Counted from the stretch's first letter, positions 46,176-55,484 are shown. The stretch is 64,000 bases of DNA from Hyalangium gracile (GCF_020103725.1 NZ_JAHXBG010000019.1:124001-188000); one strand, 5' to 3'. Program-made: numbers and translations. Notes: generated by a model not told the origin, from the letters alone.

Positions 46176-46988
46176 CTACGGGTACAGCGCGCGGGCGCCG
46201 GACTTGTCGAGGCTGGTCAGGACCAGGTCGCCCGTCTGGGTGCCGCGGCACTGCGGGTAGTGCATCACGGAGGCCGCGTCGTAGGTGGTCAGGCCGCGCC
46301 AGTTGGCATCCTCGTAGCAGCCGGTGCTGGACAGACGGGTGTGCTCGTGACGGAAGCCCAGGGTGTGGCCCAGCTCGTGGCGCAGCACGCCGGTGAGCGT
46401 CCACACGCCCAGGTTGCCGAAGGCGCTCGAGTCGATGAGCACGTTGCGGGCCGAGCGGCTGGAGTTCGGGAAGAACGCGCGCGCCGTGTAGCTCTGGCCG
46501 CTGACCTGGCGCACGTCGAAGACGACGGCGGTCTGGCTCGCGGTGCAGTTGGTGTCGTAGGTGCTGGAGTGCACGAAGTTGACGTTGGCGGTGGCCTCCC
46601 AGGCGGCTGCGGCGCTGCTCATCGCGCTCACCACGGTGTTGTAGCGCGTGCCGAAGCTCGTCTTGCTCACGCAGTAGGTGAGGTTGCGCGCCGCGGTGGA
46701 GCTCCACTTGATGTCACCGCCCACGTAGTAGACGGCCAGCCCGTCCGACTTCTTGCCCAGGTCGTTGGCGATGTTGTTGTCGTAGTAGGCCTGCAGCTCG
46801 CTCTCCTCCAGCGCGATGTCCTGGTCGAAGATGTACTTGCCGCCCTCGAAGTCCTCCTTCGTGAGCGAGGCCTTGAACTCCTCGAACGTCATCGGCTTCG
46901 ATTCCTGGGGCAGCTCCTCGGGGCCACCGCAGGCCGCGCCGAAAAGGGTCACACCCGCCAGCATCGCAACGGTACGGAACTTGAGCAT
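46176..46988 (-). CDS. Metzincin-type zinc metalloprotease lipoprotein
   Basis: 270 residues. Signal peptide with lipobox FGAAC, so a lipid-anchored or outer-membrane protein. HELGHTLGFRHEH is the full metzincin site HExxHxxGxxH, and SVMHYP provides the Met-turn, as in the M57/astacin-like group. A propeptide-like acidic region (about 20-85) precedes the catalytic domain. It should act outside the inner membrane in proteolysis or predation. The macroglobulin and serpin inhibitors are 30-40 kb away, so no direct link is implied. Confidence 0.9.
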   Translation of the reverse strand: MLKFRTVAMLAGVTLFGAACGGPEELPQESKPMTFEEFKASLTKEDFEGGKYIFDQDIALEESELQAYYDNNIANDLGKKSDGLAVYYVGGDIKWSSTAARNLTYCVSKTSFGTRYNTVVSAMSSAAAAWEATANVNFVHSSTYDTNCTASQTAVVFDVRQVSGQSYTARAFFPNSSRSARNVLIDSSAFGNLGVWTLTGVLRHELGHTLGFRHEHTRLSSTGCYEDANWRGLTTYDAASVMHYPQCRGTQTGDLVLTSLDKSGARALYP

Positions 46989-47374
46989 CAGTCTTCCTCT
47001 GGAGGACTTCGGGGGATTGAGCGCCGGCCGCCTGGGACACCCTCAGCCGCGTCCGGCGCGGCCCTCCATTGAGCAACTCTCAGGCCAAGAGCCTTGATTA
47101 ATTAAAAATCAGGGGTTACCCGGCAGGGCCGGAGAAGCCCGGAGCATTGAGGCTCCAATGTTTTTGGCGGGAACTGTAAACCTCTTTGACAACCTCGCAG
47201 CCAAGTAGCTGGACTCTGGCTGAATCCGTCACAATCACGTCACCGTTGCGCAAAACGACAGGGGTGTCCTGGTTTCAATCACCCCCATTTGGACGCGGCG
47301 CGGCGTGCCTGGGCGCCCCATATTTCCCTTCCTCCACGCCAGCGGAGGAGAACGGCCCGGGAGGGGCAAGCGCC
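46989..47374. other. 386-bp divergent intergenic region
   Basis: The region separates the metzincin and cardiolipin synthase genes. It contains an AT-rich patch (47095-47110, TTGATTAATTAAAAATC), then CATTG (47145-47149) pairing with CAATG (47156-47160) followed by five T, a weak terminator-like element on the plus strand with no upstream plus gene. A TTGACA at 47186-47191 could be a -35 box without a clear -10. The ribosome-binding site GGGAGGGG sits at the right end. Confidence 0.45.
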
Positions 47375-48826
47375 ATGGAGGTGCTCGAGCTGCTCGGCAG
47401 GATGGGGCCGCACGTGGTGGCGGCGCTGACGGTGCTCGTCAGCGTGCTGGCCTCCGGGCACGCGGTGCTGCGCAAGCGGGACGTGCGCGCGGCGGTGAGC
47501 TGGGTAGGCCTCATCTGGCTGGTGCCGGTGCTGGGCGCGGTGCTGTACCTGCTGCTGGGCATCAACCGCATCCGCCGCCGGGCGCGCTCGCTGACGCTGC
47601 GGCAGGAGCACGGGCGCTTTCCTCCGGGCCCCCGCCCCACGCCGCTGACGGCCCAGGCGCTGGCGGAGGCGCTGCCCGCGGCGGCGCACCTGGCCTCGCT
47701 CACGCGGGTGGTGGACGCGGTGGTGCAGCGGCCGCTGTTGCCGGGCAACCGCGTCACCGTGCTCGAGTCCCGCACGGACGCCTACCCGTCCATGCTGGAG
47801 GCCATCGGCGCGGCGCGCGTCTCGCTCACGCTGTGCAGCTACATCTTCGACAATGACATGGCGGGCCGGCGCTTCGTGGAGGCGCTGGGCGAGGCGGTGC
47901 GGCGCGGGGTGCAGGTGCGGGTGCTGGTGGACGCGCTGGGCAGCCGCTACACGTGGCCTCCCATCACCGGGAAGCTGCGCCGCGCGGGCGTCCGGGCCGC
48001 GCGCTTCCTGCCCACGCTGATGCCCAAGCGGCTGCCCTTCATGAACCTGCGCAACCACCGGAAGCTCATGGTGGTGGATGGGCGGGTGGGCTTCACGGGG
48101 GGCATGAACATCCGCGCGCACTTCCTGCCGGGCGAGGACGGCGCGAGGGACTTGCACTTCCGGCTCGAGGGCCCGGTGGTGGGACAGCTCCAGGAGACGT
48201 TCGCGCAGGACTGGGCCTTCACCACGGGGGAGCGGCTGACGGGCGAGGCCTGGTTCCCGGCGCTGGAGCCGGCAGGCCCGGTGGTGGCGCGAGGCATCCC
48301 CGACGGGCCGGACGAGGACTTCGAGCACATCCGCTGGACGCTGCTGGGGGCGCTGGCCTCGGCGCGAGACACGGTGCGCATCATCACCCCGTACTTCCTG
48401 CCGGACCAGGGGCTCATCACCGCGCTCAACGTGGCGGCGCTGCGCGGGGTGAGGGTGGATCTGCTGCTGCCGGAGCGCGGCAACCTGCCCTTCGTGCAGT
48501 GGGCGAGCACGGCGCAGCTCTGGCAGGTGATGCGGCCCGGCTGTCGCGTCTTCCTCACGGCGCCGCCGTTCGACCACGCCAAGCTGATGGTGGTGGACGG
48601 GATGTGGTCGCTGCTCGGCTCGGCGAACTGGGATCCGCGCTCGCTGCGGCTCAACTTCGAGTTCGACGTGGAGTGCTACGACGCGGCGCTGGCCCAGCGG
48701 CTGGAAGAGGTGGTGGAGGAGCGCATCTCCCGAGGCCGCTTGCTGACGCTGGAGGAGGTGGAGCAGCGCTCGCTGCCCATCCGCCTGAGGGATGGGCTGG
48801 CGCGGCTGATGTCTCCCTACCTCTAG
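47375..48826 (+). CDS. Cardiolipin synthase (phospholipase D family)
   Basis: 483 residues from the ATG at 47375, preceded by GGGAGGGG; the frame is open upstream to 47186 but without start signals. Two N-terminal membrane segments (VVAALTVLVSVLASGHAVL; VSWVGLIWLVPVLGAVLYLLLG) precede two PLD catalytic motifs, HRKLMVVDG near 227 and HAKLMVVDG near 401, each followed by the Gly/Asn part. This is the Cls architecture: it joins two phosphatidylglycerol molecules, or PG and PE, at the inner membrane. Confidence 0.92.
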   Translation: MEVLELLGRMGPHVVAALTVLVSVLASGHAVLRKRDVRAAVSWVGLIWLVPVLGAVLYLLLGINRIRRRARSLTLRQEHGRFPPGPRPTPLTAQALAEALPAAAHLASLTRVVDAVVQRPLLPGNRVTVLESRTDAYPSMLEAIGAARVSLTLCSYIFDNDMAGRRFVEALGEAVRRGVQVRVLVDALGSRYTWPPITGKLRRAGVRAARFLPTLMPKRLPFMNLRNHRKLMVVDGRVGFTGGMNIRAHFLPGEDGARDLHFRLEGPVVGQLQETFAQDWAFTTGERLTGEAWFPALEPAGPVVARGIPDGPDEDFEHIRWTLLGALASARDTVRIITPYFLPDQGLITALNVAALRGVRVDLLLPERGNLPFVQWASTAQLWQVMRPGCRVFLTAPPFDHAKLMVVDGMWSLLGSANWDPRSLRLNFEFDVECYDAALAQRLEEVVEERISRGRLLTLEEVEQRSLPIRLRDGLARLMSPYL

Positions 48827-48848
48827 TGGTAATGATGAGGGGCCACCT

Positions 48849-51800
48849 TCAGTGGACGCGGCCGACGAGGGCCAGGAGCTGCGAGCCGTAGCGCTCGATG
48901 AGCTTGGGGCCCACGCCCTGGATGGCCATGAGCGCGTCATTGTCCTGGGGGCGCACGGCGGCGATGACACCGAGCACCCGGTCCGTGAGGATGCGGAAGG
49001 CGGGGACTCGGCGCCGCCGGGCCTCGGCGAGCCGCCAGGCCTTGAGCGCCTCCACCAGCGCGGGCGAGGGCTTCGGAGCCGGAGCGCCCCGTCCGCGCCG
49101 CACGCCGACGTCGGCCTCCTCGTCCCAGGGCTCGCCAGCGCCTGGCGCCTCCTCCCAGTCGGGAACCACCCTCAGCGAGCCCGGAGCCGCCGCGACGTTG
49201 GGCCGAGCCGAGGAGGCACGTGAGCCGCTCCACGAGCCGGCACCCGCCGCCGCACGGGCCGGGCGGGCCTCGGCGGCACGTCCACCCATGGGGCTCCGCT
49301 TCTCGGCGCGCCTCCCCTCCCCCTTCGAGCGGCGGAGGCGACGCTTCTTCGAGGCCTTGGCCTCGAGGGGCATCGGCAGCAGCACGAGATCGGGCTCGAT
49401 GACACGCGTGCGCTGGCCATCGGGGGTGAGCGTGAGCCGCTGGAAGGTGATGCGCTGCCCCTCCTTGTCGAAGGAGTCCTCGCTCAGCCGGGCGAGCCCC
49501 GCGCGCACCAGGCCTCCCACGAGCCGCTCGAACTCGCGGCGCGGCAGGGACTCGCCGAAGAGCTCGCGGTGCAGGCGACCCGTGGCCTGGCCATCGCGCT
49601 CGTGCAGCGCGTCCAGGATGCGCCCCAGGGCGTTGAGCTCTCCCTCGCCCGGCTCGGCGAAGCGCAGGGTGACGCAGCCCTCGGGCGCGCACACGTCGCA
49701 CAGCCCGCACGGCTTGCCCGAGTCCTGCACGTCACCGAAGTGCTCCACCAGGTGGCGCATGCGGCAGCCAGAGGACTCCGCGTACCGGCCCATCTGCTCC
49801 AGGTGGAGCATCTTGCGCTCGCGCTGCGCGGCATACGAAAGCCCCCAGCCCGGCTTGCTCCGGCGCACCATCTCGTCCGGAGTGACCTCCAGGCCGCCGT
49901 GGATCCACAGCTGCTCGAGCGCCTTGTCGAACACCTCCGGGTCCATGCGGATGCGCGCCTGCAGGGCCTCCTTGGGCTCCAGCTCGACGCGAGCTGCGCG
50001 GAAGAGCTGCTCGAGCACCGCGGGCTCCGGGTAGTCGCGCTGGTGGAAGAACTCGTGAGTGCGGCGGTCCACGTACGAGTGCAGGAGCACCGCGCGCGAG
50101 GGCTTGCCATCCCGTCCCGCGCGCCCCAGCTCCTGGTAGTAGCCCTCGAGGCTGGCCGGGAGCGCGGCGTGGAAGACGGTGCGCACGTCCGGCTTGTCGA
50201 TGCCCATGCCGAACGCCGTGGTGGCGACGATGACCTCCAGCCGGCCCTCCAGGAACGCGGCCTGGACGCGGTCACGGTCGGCGGGCTGCATGCCCGCGTG
50301 GTACACGGCGGCGGGGAAGTCCGAGCCCAGCAGGTCCGCCAGCTGCTCGGCGTGCTTGCGCGTGGAGGCGTAGACGATGGCTGGGCGGCGCGAGGGCTCG
50401 GACAGCACCTCGCGGATCGCCTCGCCGCGCTGGCCGGGGTTCAGCTCGCGCATCTCGATGGCGATGTTGGTGCGGCGGAAGCCGTGGATGAAGGTGCGAG
50501 CCGCCCCGCCCCGTACGCCCTTCAGCCCGAGCTGCTGGACGATGTCGCGCTGCACGTCGGGCGTCGCGGTGGCGGTGAGGGCCACCACGGGCGCCGGGCG
50601 CAGCATCGGCAGGCGCGAGCCGAGCAGCCGGTAGTCCGGGCGGAAGTCATGGCCCCACTGCGAGATGCAGTGCGCCTCGTCGATGGCGATGAGCGCCGGC
50701 GTGCGCCGGGCCAGCAGCTCCACGAAGCCGGGCACGCCGAGCCGCTCGGGAGCGATGAAGAGGAAGTCCAGGTGTCCCTCGAGATAGTCCGCGCACACCT
50801 GGCGCGAGGTGGCCCGGTCCCGACCCGAGTGGATGCGCTCCGCCGCGAACCCGAGCGACTGGAGCCTCGTCACCTGGTCCTCCATCAGCGCGATGAGCGG
50901 GCTCACCACCAGCGTCGTGCCCGCCCGGGCCAGGCCCGGCAGCTGGTAGCACAGCGACTTGCCAGCCCCCGTGGGCATCACCAGCAGCAGGTCCTCTCCG
51001 GCGGTGGCCGCCCGGCACACGTCCTCCTGGTAGGGACGGAAGTCCTCGAAGCCAAAGGCCTCCTTCAAGAGCCTCCGAAGCTCTCCAGGCGGAGTGGGCG
51101 TTCGTGGCGCACGGCGAGCCGCAGGAACCGCCGACGCGCTCGCGGCGCCCACCCGCGGACGGGCGGCAGCCACGGCTGAGGTGGACTCCGCCCTGGGCTT
51201 CGCGGCGCGGGGCTCATGCTCAGCCCTCGCAGCCACGGCAGGGGCCTCCATGGGCATGGGCCTCGGACGAGACTCCCGCCGTTCCTCCTCCACGGGCGCC
51301 GAGGGAGCCCCCCCACGAGGAGCCGGAGGCGCTCGGGGCGGCACGCTCGCCGGTCCCTTGCCCACCACCTCGATGACGTATGCCTCGATGCTCCGCAGGA
51401 AGTCCGAGAGGTCCCCCCGCCCGCGCTCGATGCGCTGCAGCCACGCCTCCCACTGCCCCGTCATGGCCGGCGTCTTCACGTCCGGGTGCACGGTCTGGAT
51501 GAGGCGGATGCCCTTCTCCGTGGCCTCCATCGACTTGCCGCGGCGCTGCAGATACTCGCGCTCCAGCAGCACCTCGATGATGGCGGCGCGCGTGGCGGGC
51601 GTCCCCAGCCCCGTCTCGCGCATCGCGTCCGCCAGCTCCTTCTCGTCCAGCGTCCGCCCCGCCGTCTCCATCGCCGTGAGCAGCGTGGCGTCCGTGAAGC
51701 GCGGCGGCGGCCGGGTGCGCTTCTTCACCGCCTCCACATCCTCCACGCGCTGGGGCTGCCCGCGCTGCAGCCCGGCAGGCAGATCCTGCGCGTCATCCTC

Positions 51801-53357
51801 CGGCTCCCGGCCCTCGCTCTCCTCCTTCTCCTTCTCGGCCTTGCTCGGACGCTCCTTCGGCGGCTTCGGCCCGCCCACGTCCAGCACCTTCCACCCGGGG
51901 CGCACCACCTGCGTGCCCGAGCTGTGGAAGCGATCCACCCGCTCCGGCCCTCCCCCCGCTCCGGGCGAGCTCACCGCGGTGATGACCGTGGTGACGGACC
52001 AGACGTGGTCCTCGTGCCAGGCCGCGAGCAGCCGGCGGCACACCAGCTCATAGATGCGCCGCTCGTCCGGCGACAGCCGCACCTCATCCGGAGACGTGGG
52101 CGTCGGCACGATGGCGTGGTGGTCCGTCACCTTCGCGTCATCCACGAAGCGCCGGCCCAGCGGCCGCTCGCCCGTGCCCGGTGCCAGCAGCGGCAGGTAC
52201 GCCCCGCGAATCGCCCGCACCACGTCCGGCAGGGTGGCCGCCACCTCCGTCGACAGGTGCCGGCTGGAGGTGCGCGGGTAGCTCAGCAGCTTGTGCTTCT
52301 CGTACAGCGCCTGCGCCAGCTCCAGCGTCCGCTGCGCGCTGTACCCATAGAGCCGGTTCGCGTGCCGCTGCAGCTCCGTCAAGTCGTAGAGCAGCGGGGG
52401 CGCCATCTTCTTCGTCTCGGACGTGAGCGACTCGATGGCCGCCCGCCCCGTCCGCACGCGCGCCATCACCTCGCCCGCCTCCACCCCATCCGCGTGCAGG
52501 CGCCGGGCCTCGCGCGCGCCCTCGGCCAGCTTCGCCCCCGTCTTCGGGTCCACCTCGCGGAACCACGTGCCCCGGTACCGAGCCCCCGCCGGCACCTCCG
52601 CCGCCTGGGGCAGGAAGGTGGCCACCACCTCCAGGTAGTCCTCGGGGACGAAGTCGCGGATGGCCAGCTCGCGCTCCACCACCATGGCCAGCGTGGGCGT
52701 CTGCACCCGCCCCACCGACAGCATCTCCCCGCCCCCCAGCGTGTACAGGCGCGACAGGTTCATCCCCACCAGCCAGTCCGCCCGGCTGCGCCCGCGCGCC
52801 GCGTCCGCCAGCGCGTCGTACGCCGCCCCCTCCTTGAGCTGCCGGAAGCCCTCGCGGATGGCGCTCTCCGTCAGCGACGACACCCACAGCCGCTTCACCG
52901 GCTTGCGGCACCCGGCCGCCTCATAGATGTACCGGAAGATGAGCTCGCCCTCGCGGCCCGCGTCCGTGGCGCACACCACCGCGCTCACCTCGGGCGAGTT
53001 CATCACCTCGCGCACCACCGAGAACTGCGAGCGCGTGTTCTCGGACACCACCAGCGGCCACTCGCGAGGCAGCATCGGCAGCTGCTCACGGCTCCAGCGC
53101 TTCCACTCGGCCCGCATCTCGTGCGGCTGCGCCAGCCCCACCAGGTGCCCGATGGCCCACGTCACCACGTAGCCGTTGCCCCGGAACCAGCCCTCCCCGC
53201 GCTGCGAGGCCCCCAGCACCCGGGCAATGTCCCGAGCCACCGCCGGCTTCTCCGCCACCACCGCGAGCACGGACGCACGGCCCCGCTGAGCCGTCTCGCG
53301 GCCCACCTCTCGGGTCCTCTCTTCTTCGCGTCCTGCACCCATCGCATCCCACCTCAT
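48849..53357 (-). CDS. Topoisomerase III-RecQ helicase fusion with HRDC domain
   Basis: 1502 residues in one open frame. Residues about 28-165 are Toprim (VVAEKPAVA, DAGREGELIF) and 166-660 the type IA topoisomerase core, with active-site Tyr360 in LLSYPRTSS and LGTPATRA near 585. A charged insertion lies at 500-550. After an Ala/Pro/Arg linker (670-755) comes RecQ: FRPYQEDV, Walker A MPTGAGKS (794-801), DEAH (893-896), QELGRAGRDG near 1080, zinc cysteines CGLCDVC (1217-1223), a winged-helix region and HRDC (about 1431-1498). Separate RecQ and Topo III act together to resolve recombination intermediates; here both activities are tethered. The topoisomerase C-terminal zinc ribbons are absent. 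Confidence 0.95.
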   Translation of the reverse strand: MRWDAMGAGREEERTREVGRETAQRGRASVLAVVAEKPAVARDIARVLGASQRGEGWFRGNGYVVTWAIGHLVGLAQPHEMRAEWKRWSREQLPMLPREWPLVVSENTRSQFSVVREVMNSPEVSAVVCATDAGREGELIFRYIYEAAGCRKPVKRLWVSSLTESAIREGFRQLKEGAAYDALADAARGRSRADWLVGMNLSRLYTLGGGEMLSVGRVQTPTLAMVVERELAIRDFVPEDYLEVVATFLPQAAEVPAGARYRGTWFREVDPKTGAKLAEGAREARRLHADGVEAGEVMARVRTGRAAIESLTSETKKMAPPLLYDLTELQRHANRLYGYSAQRTLELAQALYEKHKLLSYPRTSSRHLSTEVAATLPDVVRAIRGAYLPLLAPGTGERPLGRRFVDDAKVTDHHAIVPTPTSPDEVRLSPDERRIYELVCRRLLAAWHEDHVWSVTTVITAVSSPGAGGGPERVDRFHSSGTQVVRPGWKVLDVGGPKPPKERPSKAEKEKEESEGREPEDDAQDLPAGLQRGQPQRVEDVEAVKKRTRPPPRFTDATLLTAMETAGRTLDEKELADAMRETGLGTPATRAAIIEVLLEREYLQRRGKSMEATEKGIRLIQTVHPDVKTPAMTGQWEAWLQRIERGRGDLSDFLRSIEAYVIEVVGKGPASVPPRAPPAPRGGAPSAPVEEERRESRPRPMPMEAPAVAARAEHEPRAAKPRAESTSAVAAARPRVGAASASAVPAARRAPRTPTPPGELRRLLKEAFGFEDFRPYQEDVCRAATAGEDLLLVMPTGAGKSLCYQLPGLARAGTTLVVSPLIALMEDQVTRLQSLGFAAERIHSGRDRATSRQVCADYLEGHLDFLFIAPERLGVPGFVELLARRTPALIAIDEAHCISQWGHDFRPDYRLLGSRLPMLRPAPVVALTATATPDVQRDIVQQLGLKGVRGGAARTFIHGFRRTNIAIEMRELNPGQRGEAIREVLSEPSRRPAIVYASTRKHAEQLADLLGSDFPAAVYHAGMQPADRDRVQAAFLEGRLEVIVATTAFGMGIDKPDVRTVFHAALPASLEGYYQELGRAGRDGKPSRAVLLHSYVDRRTHEFFHQRDYPEPAVLEQLFRAARVELEPKEALQARIRMDPEVFDKALEQLWIHGGLEVTPDEMVRRSKPGWGLSYAAQRERKMLHLEQMGRYAESSGCRMRHLVEHFGDVQDSGKPCGLCDVCAPEGCVTLRFAEPGEGELNALGRILDALHERDGQATGRLHRELFGESLPRREFERLVGGLVRAGLARLSEDSFDKEGQRITFQRLTLTPDGQRTRVIEPDLVLLPMPLEAKASKKRRLRRSKGEGRRAEKRSPMGGRAAEARPARAAAGAGSWSGSRASSARPNVAAAPGSLRVVPDWEEAPGAGEPWDEEADVGVRRGRGAPAPKPSPALVEALKAWRLAEARRRRVPAFRILTDRVLGVIAAVRPQDNDALMAIQGVGPKLIERYGSQLLALVGRVH

Positions 53358-53575
53358 GCCTTCCCCTCCTACCTCATCCTCCCCACCCCGATGCGATCGG
53401 GCTCCCCGGACGAACCTCTTCCTTATCGTGCCCCACCGACATCGCGCCCCTCTCTGGGGTCCTACCCGTCACGGCTGCTCCCTGTGCCACCGGGGAGCCT
53501 ACCTCGCACCTTCGGTGAAGTTTCCACCTCTCTGATTGCCCGCTTCCGCCCCCCCGGCGCCGGCGCCTGACAAGC

Positions 53576-54121
53576 GTGGCGTCCTCACGCAAGTGTTTGG
53601 CGCTGGGCTGGAAAACTCTCGTGGGCGTTTTGGCCATCATCCTGCTCGCTGCTTTCGCGGCCTGCGGGCACGCGGGAGCTGGGGGGAGCAATTCCATGCG
53701 CAGTCACCACGGCTCGATCATCGGAGAGACCAGCATGCAGTCGCTTTCGCAGCACCGTTCGCGGCGGGGGGAAGCAAGAGGGGGGATGTCTCGAACGGTC
53801 CTGCTCTCGGAGTCCGGCGCGAGCGCCACGACTCCCCAGCGATTGACCCGCTCGCCTCGAGCGGCTCGCCCTCTCGTCATCGTTCCGACCCGCTCGGCCT
53901 CGCCGCTGGACGCTCTCGCTCGCGAGAAGCGCCGCCAGCTCCGGGTGCTGGAGGCCGGGGTGGCCGTCTCTCTGCGCCTGGTGGTGGAGGGGAGGACTCG
54001 GCTCGCCTCGCTGCTGCCCGCCCGGGAGAGCGCTCCCGAGGCCGTGGCGCGCCGGGAAGTCCGCCGGGTCTTCACCCTCCACCGACCGCTCGCGCTCGCG
54101 GTGCTGGTGGAGCGCGGCTGA
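53576..54121 (+). CDS. Small putative lipoprotein of unknown function
   Basis: 181 residues from a GTG. The N-terminus (KTLVGVLAIILLAAFAACG) is hydrophobic and ends in a lipobox-like FAAC. The middle is Ser/Arg-rich, and the last 60 residues (AGVAVSLRLVVEGRTRLASL ... FTLHRPLALAVLVERG) look like a compact domain with strong GC preference at third positions. No family recognised. A plus-strand terminator follows about 175 nt after the stop. The opposite-strand frame is His/Arg/Gln-rich shadow. Confidence 0.55.
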   Translation: MASSRKCLALGWKTLVGVLAIILLAAFAACGHAGAGGSNSMRSHHGSIIGETSMQSLSQHRSRRGEARGGMSRTVLLSESGASATTPQRLTRSPRAARPLVIVPTRSASPLDALAREKRRQLRVLEAGVAVSLRLVVEGRTRLASLLPARESAPEAVARREVRRVFTLHRPLALAVLVERG

Positions 54122-54208
54122 ACCGCCACCGTCCAGGTGGCCCTTTCTGAAGTGGGAGGATGACGGGGAAGCCAAGGGCCCCGACATCCCAAGGGCGTGG
54201 AGAGTGTT

Positions 54209-54336
54209 CCGCATGCCGGGCGGGACACTTCGGTCGGGAGATCTGATGCGGAGCCGCTCGCCGGGAGGGGGGAGTGGCTCCGAATCCAGGTCGGCAGGGG
54301 GGATGCCTCGATGAGGGGCATCCCCCTTGTCTTTTT
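54209..54336 (+). ncRNA. Candidate structured RNA or structured 3' UTR
   Basis: Three hairpins lie in 128 nt. CCGCAT (54209-54214) can pair with ATGCGG (54246-54251). An 11-bp stem (54249-54259 with 54272-54282, one G-U pair) encloses a G-rich 12-nt loop. The terminator hairpin at 54298-54326 ends it. The first two stems share bases 54249-54251 and are mutually exclusive. No plus-strand gene follows, so this is either an independent small RNA or the 3' UTR of the small lipoprotein gene. No promoter was identified. Confidence 0.45.
54298..54336 (+). terminator. Rho-independent terminator
   Basis: GGGGGATGCC (54298-54307) pairs perfectly with GGCATCCCCC (54317-54326) around a 9-nt loop, followed at once by TTGTCTTTTT (54327-54336). 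The polarity is for plus-strand transcripts. The final T is the first base, on the plus strand, of the reversed stop codon of the minus-strand epimerase gene. Confidence 0.85.
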
Positions 54337-55484
54337 CAGGGGCTGGCCGGCGGGCTGCCCGCGCTCGAGCGCTGGTGCCACGCGGCGAGCACGGCGCTCT
54401 CCCGCTCGGGAGCCAGTCCCGAGCGCAGCTTCTGCTGGCGCTCGGGCGGCAGCGTCTTGAACCAGGCCAGGGTGTCTCGGGCGGTGTCCACCGTGGGGCG
54501 GCACTTCAGCCCGTGCGCCAGCGCCCGGGCGGTGCTCACCCGGCCCATGCCCTTGGAGTCGCCCGAGCGGGGAATCCAGATGGGCATGTCCGACCAGGGC
54601 ATCACCTTCTGCTGCTCCACCAGCCAGTCGGCGTCCACCCAGGTGAAGCGGGCGTCGCCGCCGTTGGCCGTCCTGCACGCCTCCAGGAGCTCGCGCATCA
54701 AGAGGGTGCTGGCGGGGCCCGTGGCGTTGAAGGTGCCCACCGTGCGCTGCTCCACCAGGCCGAGGATGAAGGAGGCCAGGTCCCTCACGTCGATGAACTG
54801 CACGGGATCCGCCCCATCGCCGGGAGCAAGCACCTCGCCGCCCCGGGCCACGCGCACCGGCCAGTAGGTGAAGCGGTCCGTGGGGTCCCCCTCGCCGACG
54901 ATGAGGCCGGGGCGGACGACGGTGGTGCGGCCGGGCATGGCGGCCTCGGCGGCCTTCTCGCTCAGGGCCTTGAGGGCGCCGTAGTGCTGGGAGACATCCT
55001 CCGTCTTCTCGTCCTCCACGGTGGCCACGGCCGCGCTCTCGTCGATGCCGTGGACGTCCATGTCCTTGTAGACGGAGATGGTGGAGACGAAGAGGTACCG
55101 CTCCACGTTGGGCGCGAGCAGCTCGGCGCTGGCCCGCACCACGCGAGGCACGTAGCCGGACGTGTCGATGACGACGTCCCACTGGCGGCCCTTCAGCGCC
55201 TCGAGGTTGCCGTCCCGGTCACCCTGGAGCTTCTCCACCTCCGGGAACAGGCCGGGCCGCGTCTTTCCGCGGTTGAAGAGGGTGAGGGTGTGGCCGCGAG
55301 GCTTCGCCGCCTCCACCAGCGCCGGCCCGAGGAAGCCCGTGCCTCCGAGGATGAGGATCTTCTTCTTCGAGACGGGCGCGGCCTGCGTGGAGCCGCCACC
55401 TTCCTTCGTGGATGCGCACCCCGTCGCCCAGAGCGAGCCGAGCGCGGCCGCTCCCTGCATCAAACCCCTGCGAGACAGCTTCAT
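54336..55484 (-). CDS. NAD-dependent epimerase/dehydratase with Tat lipoprotein signal
   Basis: 382 residues from the ATG at 55484 with AGGAGG upstream. The N-terminus KLSRRGLMQGAAALGSLWATGC has a twin-arginine motif followed by a lipobox Cys. A Rossmann domain follows (KKKILILGGTGFLGPALVEAA), then YVPRVVRASAELL, VSTISVYKD and the HYGALKALSEK segment with the Tyr-x-x-x-Lys pattern of short-chain dehydrogenases. Tat export of folded enzyme with bound NAD is predicted, giving a membrane-anchored periplasmic oxidoreductase-like protein. Substrate unknown. It starts 29 nt after the transporter gene on the same strand. Confidence 0.87.
   Translation of the reverse strand: MKLSRRGLMQGAAALGSLWATGCASTKEGGGSTQAAPVSKKKILILGGTGFLGPALVEAAKPRGHTLTLFNRGKTRPGLFPEVEKLQGDRDGNLEALKGRQWDVVIDTSGYVPRVVRASAELLAPNVERYLFVSTISVYKDMDVHGIDESAAVATVEDEKTEDVSQHYGALKALSEKAAEAAMPGRTTVVRPGLIVGEGDPTDRFTYWPVRVARGGEVLAPGDGADPVQFIDVRDLASFILGLVEQRTVGTFNATGPASTLLMRELLEACRTANGGDARFTWVDADWLVEQQKVMPWSDMPIWIPRSGDSKGMGRVSTARALAHGLKCRPTVDTARDTLAWFKTLPPERQQKLRSGLAPERESAVLAAWHQRSSAGSPPASP

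Noticed and set aside
47145-47165. Terminator on the plus strand
   Set aside because: Only a 5-bp stem plus five T and no upstream plus-strand gene; kept as a note in the region entry, not called.
51216-53570. 784-codon plus-strand frame and neighbours opposite the fusion gene
   Set aside because: Composition rich in Arg, His, Leu and Gln with no motifs; the minus strand encodes Topo III-RecQ.
54209-54336. Identification as the Pxr small RNA
   Set aside because: Hairpin layout is similar in outline but I cannot confirm sequence homology and the neighbouring genes differ.
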